Shown: piece by piece, positions 16,214 through 25,469 of the stretch
How positions within the stretch are numbered: the stretch's first letter is position 1
How the letters are laid out: every line of letters begins with the position of its first letter
Assembly (NCBI GenBank): GCA_964525045.1
Contig: CAZGFD010000029.1
Span: forward strand, 1 to 49,612
DNA from: G020348185 sp964525045
GTDB lineage: Bacteria; Nitrospirota; Nitrospiria; Nitrospirales; UBA8639
Direction: 5' to 3'
DNA length: 49,612 nucleotides
The notes under the pieces: generated by a model
Seen by the model: only the letters and a program-made list of their open reading frames with translations
Database searches by the model: none
Told to the model about the DNA's origin: nothing
Made by a program: the position numbers and the translations under genes

Positions 16214-18067
16214 CTAAACCAGCCGCTTGGCCGTTTCGACTATAGTATTGGCACTGAGACCATATCGATCGAGGAGTTCGGCAGGTTTCCCGCTGTGCGG
16301 AATTTCCCGAACAGCGAGTTTATGGACTCGAACAGCCTCTGCTGACAAGGCGCTCAAAACGGCGTCCCCGATTCCGCCATGGGCATAATGATCCTCAACG
16401 GTGAGAAATGTTGGTGTGGTACGCGCGCATTCAAGAAGCATATGTTGGTCAATTGGAACGATGCTGTAGAGGTCAACCACCCGCACAGGAATGCCGGACT
16501 TGGCTAACTCAGCTTGAGCTTTCAACGCTTCAAAGAGCGTGACTCCCGCGGCCACGATGGTCAATCGATCATCAGAACTCGGTTTATGGAGTTTTGACCC
16601 TCCGAGGTGAAAGGATTCATCGTTAGGATAGAGGATGGGTGTCTTAGGCCGACCTGTACGGATATAGACCATCCCTTTATGGTTGGCTGCGGCTTCCAGA
16701 AGTCGATAGGTGCAGACCGCGTCAGAGGGATACAAGACCACGACACCGGGTTGTGCCGCCATCATGGATAGATCTTCAAGGCCCATTTGGGATGGGCCAT
16801 CTTCGCCGATGCTGACGCCGGCATGGGACCCCATAAGTTTGATATTGGCCTGGCTGATGGCGGCCATTCGTATGAAATCGTACCCCCGGGTCAAAAAGCA
16901 GGCGAATGTCGCTGCAAAAGGAATTTTCCCGCAGGCCGCTATTCCGGCAGCGGTTCCGATCATATTCTGTTCCGCGATGAAGTTCTCAAAAAACCGTTCA
17001 GGGAAACGCTTTCCGAATTTGTCAGTGAAGGTAGAGTTTTTGACATCCGCGTCTAATGCCACCACCAAGGGGTTGACCTCACCCAAGTGAGTCAAGGCAT
17101 CTCCGAATGCTTCCCTGGTGGCCACGGAATCTTTCGCCCTATAGTTTGGTGTCTGAAGAGCTTGAATGGTGGGCTGGCTCCTCGGGGCTTTTTCTGGCGG
17201 TTGAATAGACAAGGGTGCCGGATCCTTGTGTAGCTGCTTCGAGAGATCTTGAATCGCAGCTTCGGCTTGCTCCTTATTTAAGGCTTTGCCATGCCAGTTC
17301 ATTTTGTCTTCGGCGATGGCAATACCTTTCCCCTTAAAAGTTTTAGCGAGGAGGACCGTGGGTTTGCCTTTCGTCTGCGAGGCCGTATCAAAAGCCTGAA
17401 GGAGCGTCGCATGATCATGACCATCCACGACGAGGGTCTGCCACCCGAAGCCCTGCCAACGCTTTTGATAGCCGTCTAGATCGTGTTGCAGCAGGGTCGG
17501 ATCGGATTGCCCCAGACGATTAATATCAATGATGGTGCACAGGTTATCGAGTTGAAAGTGTCGAGCAAGTTCCGCTCCTTCCCAAACTGACCCTTCCACC
17601 GATTCCCCATCTCCCAAAAGCACATAGACTCGAGCCTGTGACCGATCAAGGTATTTATGGTTCAGGGCGATCCCCACACCCGCTGACAGGCCTTGTCCTA
17701 AGGATCCGGTGGCCATATCCACAAAGGCAAGACGGGGAGTCGGGTGTCCTTCTAAATCGGATTCCAGTTTCCGTAACTGCAGGAGTTCGGACGGGTCAAT
17801 GTATCCGGCTTCAGCCCACGCCGCGTACAAGAGCGGAGCCGCATGGCCTTTGGATAACACAAACCGGTCATTATCGGGGTTTCGGGGGTTAGCCGGATCG
17901 TAGCGCATCACTCCGAAAAAGAGTGTTGCGACAATATCAGCAGCGGAACAGCAGCTTGTCGGATGCCCGCTGCCAGCTTCGGTGGTGGAGCGTATACTAT
18001 GAATTCTGAGTTGAGTGGCTTTATGCGATAAGAATTGATCTAACGAACCTATACTGTTAGGGGTCAC
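16214..18067 (-). CDS. tkt: Transketolase
   Basis: A single-chain transketolase of 617 residues, close in size to the vertebrate-type enzymes and shorter than the 660-residue E. coli type. The thiamine diphosphate site shows GDGE (152-155) with Asn183. The substrate-binding HP motif is GSGHPT (32-37). The PYR domain has IAEQNMIGTAAG with the catalytic Glu. It moves two-carbon units in the pentose phosphate cycle and would also serve carbon-skeleton supply. The GTG start at 18067 is the earliest in frame and fits the family N-terminus, but the ribosome binding site is weak. It probably heads a transcript with the Crp/Fnr gene. Confidence 0.95.
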   Translation of the reverse strand: MTPNSIGSLDQFLSHKATQLRIHSIRSTTEAGSGHPTSCCSAADIVATLFFGVMRYDPANPRNPDNDRFVLSKGHAAPLLYAAWAEAGYIDPSELLQLRKLESDLEGHPTPRLAFVDMATGSLGQGLSAGVGIALNHKYLDRSQARVYVLLGDGESVEGSVWEGAELARHFQLDNLCTIIDINRLGQSDPTLLQHDLDGYQKRWQGFGWQTLVVDGHDHATLLQAFDTASQTKGKPTVLLAKTFKGKGIAIAEDKMNWHGKALNKEQAEAAIQDLSKQLHKDPAPLSIQPPEKAPRSQPTIQALQTPNYRAKDSVATREAFGDALTHLGEVNPLVVALDADVKNSTFTDKFGKRFPERFFENFIAEQNMIGTAAGIAACGKIPFAATFACFLTRGYDFIRMAAISQANIKLMGSHAGVSIGEDGPSQMGLEDLSMMAAQPGVVVLYPSDAVCTYRLLEAAANHKGMVYIRTGRPKTPILYPNDESFHLGGSKLHKPSSDDRLTIVAAGVTLFEALKAQAELAKSGIPVRVVDLYSIVPIDQHMLLECARTTPTFLTVEDHYAHGGIGDAVLSALSAEAVRVHKLAVREIPHSGKPAELLDRYGLSANTIVETAKRLV

Positions 18068-18274
18068 GGGTTACTCCGAACGTGTTTAGAATTATGTAGG
18101 AGGATTGATTCGATTTTTGACGACTGTAACGGTAGCAAACCCCTTTCAGACAGTCAATTTGAGTAGTATTCACTATAAGACCCATTTCTTGAGATTTCAT
18201 TGTTGGGTGAGGCGGCGGCTTATATCGTCGTGTATAATAAGATACGGGATCAACCTTTTTCGAGAGAGGAATTA

Positions 18275-18526
18275 ATGAGACATTCCATTCCTGTTCAAGC
18301 GCCAGGCCAAACCTGTTGGAATCTGGGGAGGAAGCGGCGTTATTCAAAGTCCTCGGTCTTTTTGTGGGGAGGGGTGATGCTCCTATTCACCCTTTCTTGT
18401 TTTAGCGGATGTTCGTCTAGTCCCAAATCGAATCCTGACCCCACAAAAGAGGAAGTACAGACCGACTCCGACCGATTTTTCAAGAATTTGGAGAAAGAGG
18501 AAGCCAAGAAGGAAGCGAATCCTTAG
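18275..18526 (+). CDS. Small lipoprotein, unknown function
   Basis: An 83-residue protein with a basic N-terminus, a hydrophobic segment and Cys46 in CFSGCSS as the probable lipidation site. The -3 residue is Phe instead of Leu, an imperfect lipobox. The mature tail is about 38 residues, charged (Lys/Glu/Asp) and probably disordered or helical. The start is ATG 18275 with GAGAGGA upstream; the longer frame from 18200 has no support. A TATAAT-like hexamer at 18233-18238 may be its -10 element. It is divergent from tkt. Confidence 0.6.
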   Translation: MRHSIPVQAPGQTCWNLGRKRRYSKSSVFLWGGVMLLFTLSCFSGCSSSPKSNPDPTKEEVQTDSDRFFKNLEKEEAKKEANP

Positions 18527-18862
18527 GGTCCCGATACGTTGTCATGCAAGGGACTTTCTCTCTTCAAGAGTCTAAACACCTGGGCCCTTTTTTGATTGAC
18601 CGTATGAGCATGAGAAAAATATGCTACAATGAAATTAATAGGGAGCATAAATTCTAGTGTCCTGCCGTGAACAGACACCTTACAATAATTCTTTTTAGAA
18701 GTTCTCCTTCAGAGGAGATAGCATAACTACGCTCTCACCAGGTTACGCCTTCCTGTTTTTTCGTACCCTAATTCCAGCTATTTCAAGTCATGATGGGTTA
18801 TCTCGAGAGAACGAGATACCTGATCTAGCGAGCCTCGAGGGAGATAAGGGAGATTGATCAGC
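18527..18862. other. Leader/promoter region of the malic enzyme gene
   Basis: About 335 bp without a gene. An extended -10 element TGC-TACAAT lies at 18622-18630, with no good -35 box at 17 bp. This would give a leader of roughly 220 nt. The leader contains a short GTGTC/GACAC stem (around 18657-18680) and palindromic CTCGAG-rich segments near 18800-18840. I recognise no known riboswitch. Confidence 0.4.
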
Positions 18863-20242
18863 ATGACACCACAAACGAGTCTCTCATTAGGAGGAGGCCA
18901 ATCCCGATTCATTCGGATGATACGCTATAAAGGCGAAAACCAGATTGGGGTCTTGTTGGACCTCGTGTCAGCTATCGCGAGCCAAGGGGGAAGTATTGGC
19001 GACGTCAAAACGCTAAAGCTTGGGGAATTCTATATCTGGCGGGACGTAACGATCATCGCCAATGACCGAGAGCACTTTGCTCAAATTCTCAAAGCCGTAA
19101 GGGCATTGAAGAAGATTAAAGTCGAGCAAGTTATTGATGAAGTGCTGGAACGGCATCAAGGTGGAAAAATCAAGCTTGAGTTGAACCATCCAATCGAGAC
19201 TCTCAATGACATGTTGGCCGTCTATACCCCGGGTGTTGCGGAAGTTTGCCGTCTCATCCAGGAGGAACCAAAAGAGGCTTACAATTACACCTGGATTCAC
19301 CGGACCGTCGCCCTCATGACAAACGGCAGTCGCACCCTGGGGTTGGGGAACATCGGCCCATTGGCGGCTATGCCCGTCATGGAAGGCAAGGCGGCTTTGT
19401 TCAGAAAATTTACTGGATATAACATGGTCCCGATTCCGATCTATACCACGGACCCTCAGGCATTCATCGACACCGCCGTGCAAATTTCACCAGGGTTCGG
19501 GGGGATACACTTGGAAGATATTTCCGCCCCAGAATGCTTTGAAATCGAAACCCAGCTCGCGAACCATCTTGATATTCCCGTGATGCATGATGATCAGCAT
19601 GGGACAGCCGTGGTCTGTTTAGCTGCGGTCATCAATGCGTGTCGGAATGTCGGACAAGATCTGGATACCGTGCAGATCGGGCAAATCGGACTTGGTGCAG
19701 CCGGTAGTGCCATTGCGCGGTTGATCATGTCGTATACCAAGCGTAACGTCTGGTGCTGTGATACAAACCCGGCGGCTGTCAATCGTCTGAATGAATTTCG
19801 TCGGAACAGCGCAACCTTGGACTATGTCATGAAGCATTGTGACGTTGTCATTTCAACGACAGGGGTTAGGGAATTGATCACGTCATCTATGATTCAAAAG
19901 CAACAGATCATCCTTGCCTTAACCAATCCCGTGCCAGAAATCACAGAGGAACAGGCCTTAAAAGCCGGCGCTGCCTTTTACTCTGATGGACGGCAAGTCA
20001 ACAACCTGCTCGCGTATCCAGGCATTTTTAAAGGTGCACTTCGAACCCGATCTACGAAAATCAACGACGACATGTTATTCGCGGCAGTCCAAGCCATTGT
20101 GGAGGCAACCCCCAAAGGAGAAATCGTTCCCAGTCCCCTGGATCCCAAAATACATAGAGAAGTCACCATGGCCGTTGCCAAGGCCGCTATGAAGAGCGGT
20201 GTTGCACAGAAGCCAATAGAAGACGAACTCTTGGATGTTTAA
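18863..20242 (+). CDS. NAD(P)-dependent malic enzyme with N-terminal ACT domain
   Basis: A 459-residue oxidative decarboxylase (malate to pyruvate plus CO2). Residues about 14-95 form an ACT regulatory domain, followed by the malic N domain (YTPGVAEVC with catalytic Tyr121; GKAALF with Lys176) and the NAD-binding domain (IGLGAAGSAIARL). HDDQHGTAV supplies metal and substrate residues. The ACT domain suggests allosteric control by an amino acid or similar ligand. It may help balance C4 and C3 pools or supply reducing power. ATG 18863 is chosen because GGGAG lies upstream at good spacing; TTG 18854 is less likely. Confidence 0.92.
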   Translation: MTPQTSLSLGGGQSRFIRMIRYKGENQIGVLLDLVSAIASQGGSIGDVKTLKLGEFYIWRDVTIIANDREHFAQILKAVRALKKIKVEQVIDEVLERHQGGKIKLELNHPIETLNDMLAVYTPGVAEVCRLIQEEPKEAYNYTWIHRTVALMTNGSRTLGLGNIGPLAAMPVMEGKAALFRKFTGYNMVPIPIYTTDPQAFIDTAVQISPGFGGIHLEDISAPECFEIETQLANHLDIPVMHDDQHGTAVVCLAAVINACRNVGQDLDTVQIGQIGLGAAGSAIARLIMSYTKRNVWCCDTNPAAVNRLNEFRRNSATLDYVMKHCDVVISTTGVRELITSSMIQKQQIILALTNPVPEITEEQALKAGAAFYSDGRQVNNLLAYPGIFKGALRTRSTKINDDMLFAAVQAIVEATPKGEIVPSPLDPKIHREVTMAVAKAAMKSGVAQKPIEDELLDV

Positions 20243-20358
20243 AGGAAGCGGTTTGGGTACGGCATGGAGGGAAGATAATATTCCCTTCCCCCGACGGATT
20301 CTAACCCCCCGGTTCATCATCTCTTTGCTGAATTGACATGTTCTGCTCATATTGAGGG

Positions 20359-20520
20359 TCACTTCGAGATTGGCCTCGCCTTCCGTTCGAAAAAAGCCTT
20401 CGACACAGGAAAGTCCTCCTGTAACTTCTGGGTCTTGTCCTTTTGAAAGTCTTTTTGTATGGATCAGACCCATGGACCGTTGGTATAGGTGTGTTGATCG
20501 TGCTGGTGGATGGTGGTCAT
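20359..20520 (-). pseudogene. Possible small ORF interrupted by an in-frame TGA
   Basis: From ATG 20520 (AAGGA 7-8 nt upstream) a frame reads MTTIHQHDQHTYTNGPWV, then TGA at codon 19, then 34 further codons of hydrophilic sequence (Lys, Asp, Gln rich) to TGA at 20361-20359. The ribosome binding site and composition look gene-like, but the internal stop makes it a decayed gene, a very short peptide or chance. The remainder of the 373-bp gap 20243-20615 shows no other feature I can support. Confidence 0.25.
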
Positions 20521-20615
20521 GACTGTTTCCTTCTCTTGATTGGGCATTGTATGGTAATGTATCCGGCTTTTAGCCAGTTTTAAATTTGCATAGGTGACTT
20601 GGCGGAGTTCACGGA

Positions 20616-22079
20616 ATGAAAGTTAAAGAATTATTTGATCACTATCAGGCGGGTCAGGGATACGACGAGATGTTTGAATCTCCCGGTTCAGCCAGGCCTC
20701 ATTATCGACGTGTGTGCGAACGGCTGCAGGCACTTCAGTTAAAAGATTTGGAATGGCGAAGGCGTCATGCTGATCAAGCCTTCCTGCGCCAAGGCATTAC
20801 CTTTACCGTTTATGGAGATGCTAAACAAACCGAACGAATTTTTCCCTTCGACCTTCTTCCACGGATCATTCCCAATACCGAATGGCGCCTGATTGAAGAC
20901 GGCCTTCGACAGCGGGTTCAAGCGCTTAATTGTTTTCTTTTGGATGTGTATGGGGATCAGCGCATTCTCAAGGAGAAGATTATTCCTCGAGAATTAATTG
21001 AAAGTTCTTCCCATTTTCAACAAGATCTGGTCGGATTTATACCCCCAAAAAACATTTATATTCATATTGGGGGAATTGACCTTATTCGAGATCAAGAGGG
21101 CAGCTATTATATCCTGGAAGACAATCTCCGAACCCCATCGGGTATTTCGTATGTTCTGGAAAATCGCATGGTGATGAAGCAGGTCTTTCCGAATCTGTTT
21201 TCCGATATGCGAGTTCGTCCCGTGGATCACTATCCCACCCAATTGTTGGAAAATCTTAAATTTCTTGCTCCCGTTTCCCGAGAGAAGCCAACGGTGGTTC
21301 TGTTGACTCCGGGGGTGTATAACTCAGCCTATTTTGAACATTCTTTTCTTTCCTTACAAATGGGAATTCCTCTTGTTGAGGGCCGGGACCTGATTGTGGA
21401 ATCAGATCGGGTTTACATGAAAACGACACACGGGTTGGAGCAGATCGATGTCATCTACCGACGGGTGGATGACGCCTATCTTGATCCGGAAGTGTTCAAA
21501 AGTGAATCGACGTTGGGGGTGCCGGGGCTTGTCAGGGCCTACCGGGCTGGCAACGTGGCGCTGGCAAACGGCATCGGAACAGGCATTGCCGATGACAAGG
21601 CGATCTACGCCTACGTTCCCAAGATGATTGAATTTTATTTGAGTGAAACCCCACTTATTTCCAATGTTCCGACTTACCTGTGTCATAACCCGGAGGATTT
21701 CAAATACGTCATGGACCACCTGTCTTCCCTTGTCGTCAAGACCGTTCACGAATCTGGGGGGTATGGCATGCTCATGGGGCCGTCGTCAACAAATTCAGAA
21801 CAAGACGAGTTTCGAAAGAAAATCCAAGCGAATCCCCGGAGCTTTATTGCGCAACCTGTTGTCCGCTTGTCTCATCATCCCTGTATTACCGAAGGTGAGG
21901 CCACCCCCAAACTGGTAGGCCGGCATGTTGATCTTCGGCCCTTTGTCCTCTGGGGGGCCGATGTTACGATTTCATTGGGAGGGCTGACCAGGGTGGCGTT
22001 GAGGGAGGGTTCCTTGGTTGTGAATTCCTCTCAGGGTGGGGGCAGTAAAGATACGTGGATTTTGTACGGAGACGAATAA
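20616..22079 (+). CDS. Circularly permuted ATP-grasp protein (DUF404/DUF407 type)
   Basis: A 487-residue member of the circularly permuted ATP-grasp type 2 family. YILEDNLRTPSGISYVLENR near residues 165-184, VKTVHESGGYGMLMGP near 373-388 and LRPFVLWG near 449-456 are its conserved blocks. The family is predicted to ligate an amine to a carboxylate, forming peptide-like bonds with ATP. It is known to travel with alpha-E and transglutaminase-like proteins. Here that partner is the next gene, starting two bases after this stop. The substrate is unknown. A strong ribosome binding site is not obvious. Confidence 0.9.
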   Translation: MKVKELFDHYQAGQGYDEMFESPGSARPHYRRVCERLQALQLKDLEWRRRHADQAFLRQGITFTVYGDAKQTERIFPFDLLPRIIPNTEWRLIEDGLRQRVQALNCFLLDVYGDQRILKEKIIPRELIESSSHFQQDLVGFIPPKNIYIHIGGIDLIRDQEGSYYILEDNLRTPSGISYVLENRMVMKQVFPNLFSDMRVRPVDHYPTQLLENLKFLAPVSREKPTVVLLTPGVYNSAYFEHSFLSLQMGIPLVEGRDLIVESDRVYMKTTHGLEQIDVIYRRVDDAYLDPEVFKSESTLGVPGLVRAYRAGNVALANGIGTGIADDKAIYAYVPKMIEFYLSETPLISNVPTYLCHNPEDFKYVMDHLSSLVVKTVHESGGYGMLMGPSSTNSEQDEFRKKIQANPRSFIAQPVVRLSHHPCITEGEATPKLVGRHVDLRPFVLWGADVTISLGGLTRVALREGSLVVNSSQGGGSKDTWILYGDE

Positions 22080-22080
22080 C

Positions 22081-24027
22081 ATGCTAAGCCGGACAGGGGA
22101 GTCATTTTTTTGGATAGGACGCTATATTGAACGGGCGGAATATACCGCACGCTTCACCGATGTCCACTATCACCTTTTAACGGAAATCGCCAGCAAGGAT
22201 GATCAGGTCGACACCTGGAAGCAATACCTAGACGGAACGGGTGAATATCAATTACTCACAAAATTGTATGATGGAATCAGCACCTCATCCGTTCTGGAAT
22301 TCTTGACGATTTCCCCGAACAATCCCAATTCTTTGGTGAGTTTAATATCCTCCGCTCGAGCCAATGCACGAGGCATTCAGGATCAGTTATCAAGTGAAAT
22401 CTGGTATTTTATCAATGATTTTTATTTGAGCCTCAATAGAAAATCAGACTATGCTTTTTGGGCCGACACGCACAATTTCCTTCGCTACGTTTGCCATACC
22501 TCCTATACCCTCGATGGGGTGTTCGGAAGTACCATGACCCACGATGAGGGATGGAATTTTTATCGGTTGGGGAAGAATGTGGAGCGAGGGAGCCGCACGG
22601 CAAGATTGCTGGACCAACCCATTCTCAGCCAACCGGCCACCGAAACAAGGGGTATTTCTGAATATCACCGGTGCCTGGCAATTTTAAAGGCAGCGAGTGC
22701 GCTGGAGGCCTATAGAAAATTTTATTCAGCCGAACTCGTTCCCAGAAAGATTGTTCAGTTCTTGCTCTTCCATAATAAATTCCCTCGTTCGGTTCGGTTT
22801 ACGACCACACTGACCAAACGTTTATTGGAACGCTTATCCAGCCCGAATCGCCGGCCTGAAACCAGACAGGCTGAACGACTAGCCGGCCAACTGGCCGCGG
22901 ATCTCGAATTCGGAAGTTTAGAAGAGGTCTACAAAACGGGGTTGTCAGAATTTCTAAGCCAGGTGATTACGCAACTTGATCAGATCACCAATAAGGTGGG
23001 GAAAGCCTTTTTCGGAGCTTCGGGGTATTCTGAGTTGCCGACTCCTGATGCGGCTCCTCCACATAGACCCGTGATTCACTCGTTCGAACCGGTCCAGCGA
23101 GTCGTCAAGGCGGTTCTTTTAGCCCGTCACCAATTTCATTACAAGTATTCTTCCCCTATTTCCCAGGTGACGACCATTGTTCGATTGGCCCCCCCGCAAC
23201 ATTATGGAATGCAGCGGCGTCTTGATTTGCGATGGCATGTAGATCCCCCGGCAGATTATCGTCATTTCACCGATGCCTTTGGCAATATGGTTTGGCAACT
23301 CGATCATTCCCATATCGAAAAAGAAATTGCCTGCACCGTTGAAATGCGAATTGAGACCCAAGCGAAATATCAACAAGATCAGGTTTTGGCCCCGCAAGGT
23401 GTCAATGCGCAGGAATTGGATTGTGCGGTCAAGCCGACCGAACTATCCCAATTAACGAAGCTCGTAGATAACTCCGATTCCCTCTATCAAATTGTTCGTC
23501 GGGCAAAGGGGCGAGGCTTGTCTCCTTTTGAGTTAGCCACCTCATTGATGAATCAAGTCTATGCCCACATGCGCTATGAGCCGGGTGAAACACATGTGGG
23601 CACGACCGCCTCTCAGGCGTTTGCCCTGGGCGTTGGCGTGTGTCAGGATTATGCCCATATCTTCTTATCCTTGTGTCGCCAATCGGGACTGTCGGCCCGC
23701 TATGTTTCCGGATATCTTCCCGGAGAAGGGCAAATGCATGCCTGGGTTGAAGTGTTGTTGCCCTTAGGTCCCAAAGAAATACCTACCTGGATGGCGTTTG
23801 ATCCCACCCACCAATGCCGGTGTGATGAGCGGTATATTACCGTGGCGGTAGGGCGGGATTATCAGGATGTGGCACCCACCAGTGGTCATTATTCGGGAGA
23901 GTCATCCAATGAACTGCAAACCACTGTGTCGGTTGTGATTGAAAGTCAGGGAGTAGGGGATTATTGGCAGAGCCCTCAATTAATGCTTCAGGAAACCAGT
24001 CCGCCTGATTACGGTCAGGAGCAGTAA
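22081..24027 (+). CDS. Fused alpha-E domain and transglutaminase-like protein
   Basis: A 648-residue fusion. Residues about 1-310 form an alpha-E (DUF403) all-helical domain beginning MLSRTGESFFWIGRYIERAE. Residues about 345-430 form the bacterial transglutaminase N-terminal domain (YKYSSPISQVTTIVRLAPPQ). Residues about 500-590 form the transglutaminase/protease core with Cys521 (GVCQDYAH), His553 (GQMHAWVE) and Asp574 (AFDPTHQ). The core probably hydrolyses or transfers amide bonds. The start at ATG 22081 is two bases after the ATP-grasp stop; the longer frame overlaps it. These two domains are usually separate adjacent genes, so the fusion is noteworthy. Confidence 0.9.
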   Translation: MLSRTGESFFWIGRYIERAEYTARFTDVHYHLLTEIASKDDQVDTWKQYLDGTGEYQLLTKLYDGISTSSVLEFLTISPNNPNSLVSLISSARANARGIQDQLSSEIWYFINDFYLSLNRKSDYAFWADTHNFLRYVCHTSYTLDGVFGSTMTHDEGWNFYRLGKNVERGSRTARLLDQPILSQPATETRGISEYHRCLAILKAASALEAYRKFYSAELVPRKIVQFLLFHNKFPRSVRFTTTLTKRLLERLSSPNRRPETRQAERLAGQLAADLEFGSLEEVYKTGLSEFLSQVITQLDQITNKVGKAFFGASGYSELPTPDAAPPHRPVIHSFEPVQRVVKAVLLARHQFHYKYSSPISQVTTIVRLAPPQHYGMQRRLDLRWHVDPPADYRHFTDAFGNMVWQLDHSHIEKEIACTVEMRIETQAKYQQDQVLAPQGVNAQELDCAVKPTELSQLTKLVDNSDSLYQIVRRAKGRGLSPFELATSLMNQVYAHMRYEPGETHVGTTASQAFALGVGVCQDYAHIFLSLCRQSGLSARYVSGYLPGEGQMHAWVEVLLPLGPKEIPTWMAFDPTHQCRCDERYITVAVGRDYQDVAPTSGHYSGESSNELQTTVSVVIESQGVGDYWQSPQLMLQETSPPDYGQEQ

Positions 24028-24085
24028 TGTCTTCCCCTCACCTATTTTCCGAAATCTAAACCGTTTAATGAGAAAGGGTGAGCGT

Positions 24086-25468
24086 TCAACGGGCAGTGGA
24101 GTCGGCCAGGAGCTGGTCTTTTGAAGGAATTTGGGTCAGGATAAGTGAGCGAGCCTGATGGACTCCTGGGAGGCCGGCTCCCGTGGCATAGACAAGCCCT
24201 TTACGGTTCGTACCTAACGACAAACGTCCTCGTTCCTGTCCCCTCATATCTGTAGCTTTGATTTTCACAGTGGGATCTTCCAACCCGTATTGTCCAAGAG
24301 ATGTCGCCTCTGTCGCCACCCGAAATTCAGCAGGCAGATTCACCACCCGGCTCACGAATAACTTGACCAGAGCCTGGTTGAGGGTTTGAGATATATCGTC
24401 CTCGAGGACCCAATGTCCGCTTTGATTCACAAGGGTATAAGACTCGGTTGGAGTTTTCACGGCAAGGATGGCTAATTCCTGTTTTTCTATGCCAAGCAGG
24501 CGTTTATCACGTAGTTTGAAAATTTCTTTCGTTAGGCCGGCAACGATATCAGGAGCAATGCGATAAAGAGGACGTTCCGGTTTTGTCATCGCATACGTAT
24601 CCTGCGCATCTGGTGTTTGAAACACACTCACGGTGTGTTCACGATTCCTTGAAAGAACGGTGGCTCTGACTATTGGTGGCCCTAACTTTTTTAAGAGGTC
24701 TTTCTTCTCCGATTGGGAATCAACAAAGCTCTGAGCTTGTAACCCTTCAAGATCTCTGAGTAACAGTCCCACCGTCGTCCGGTCAGCGGGTCCTTTCAAT
24801 GGGGAGCGAAAACTCCAATTCGGGGAAAAACCATGTGCGCCGGGTTGACGAATGAGGATCACGGTTTCATCCCCGCGGACGATCCGAAATTCTTCAGCCT
24901 GGGCGGTATCAAAGGCCAGAATCTCTTTTTTTCTGAATGTTTGAAGGGATTTGTTGGCAAAGGTATGGGGATTGAGAGTTGACAGGATGATATTGTCGTC
25001 CGAACGCTTACGGGCATACAGGGTTGAGGTAAGAGGAGCCCGGTTTCCCAATTCAATCTCTTCCGAGATTCCGCCAGCGGTGAGAGTGAGGATCAGATGA
25101 GGTGGCGTCAGGCCAAATTGATCTTCGTCTTGCTCTTTGCCGTCCCCGGCTTGTTGGATCACGCGTTGAATTTTTCCAATCGTTAAGGCCCTGAGAATTT
25201 TCCGCACTTCACGAGCATCCGCAGGTGCGACAAGTGGCTGGGTGATATGCCACCGGTTCTTGTTATCTCTCATCAAAATGATTTCCTCCTCAGCAGTCTT
25301 CATGGTGAGATGGGAAATCGCGCGATCATCAAATGGAATCAATCGCCTCTCTTGAAGTGTTTGTTGGAAGGCTTCCTGCGATTGGGGCAGATCGACAAAA
25401 TACACATACGAACCCAAGCCCCCGAGAACGAGAGCGAGAACGATGGTGATGCGAACCGGATTGGCCAT
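24086..25468 (-). CDS. DUF4340-domain protein of Gld-type ABC operon
   Basis: A 461-residue protein with one N-terminal transmembrane segment (ITIVLALVLGGLGSYVYFV) and two or more DUF4340-type modules recognisable by W.I..P...PAD...V..IL..L patterns and repeated DRTTVGLLLRDL-like segments. It is expected to be anchored with its bulk in the periplasm. It follows the GldG-like gene without a gap and is the usual fourth member of these ABC operons. ATG 25468 is chosen because the membrane segment begins there; the open frame to 25582 only overlaps gldG. The function is unknown. Confidence 0.85.
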   Translation of the reverse strand: MANPVRITIVLALVLGGLGSYVYFVDLPQSQEAFQQTLQERRLIPFDDRAISHLTMKTAEEEIILMRDNKNRWHITQPLVAPADAREVRKILRALTIGKIQRVIQQAGDGKEQDEDQFGLTPPHLILTLTAGGISEEIELGNRAPLTSTLYARKRSDDNIILSTLNPHTFANKSLQTFRKKEILAFDTAQAEEFRIVRGDETVILIRQPGAHGFSPNWSFRSPLKGPADRTTVGLLLRDLEGLQAQSFVDSQSEKKDLLKKLGPPIVRATVLSRNREHTVSVFQTPDAQDTYAMTKPERPLYRIAPDIVAGLTKEIFKLRDKRLLGIEKQELAILAVKTPTESYTLVNQSGHWVLEDDISQTLNQALVKLFVSRVVNLPAEFRVATEATSLGQYGLEDPTVKIKATDMRGQERGRLSLGTNRKGLVYATGAGLPGVHQARSLILTQIPSKDQLLADSTAR

Positions 25469-25469
25469 G

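Noticed and set aside
20464..20466. Selenocysteine codon in the small ORF at 20359-20520
   Set aside because: No SECIS-like hairpin is evident next to the TGA and there is no known selenoprotein pattern.
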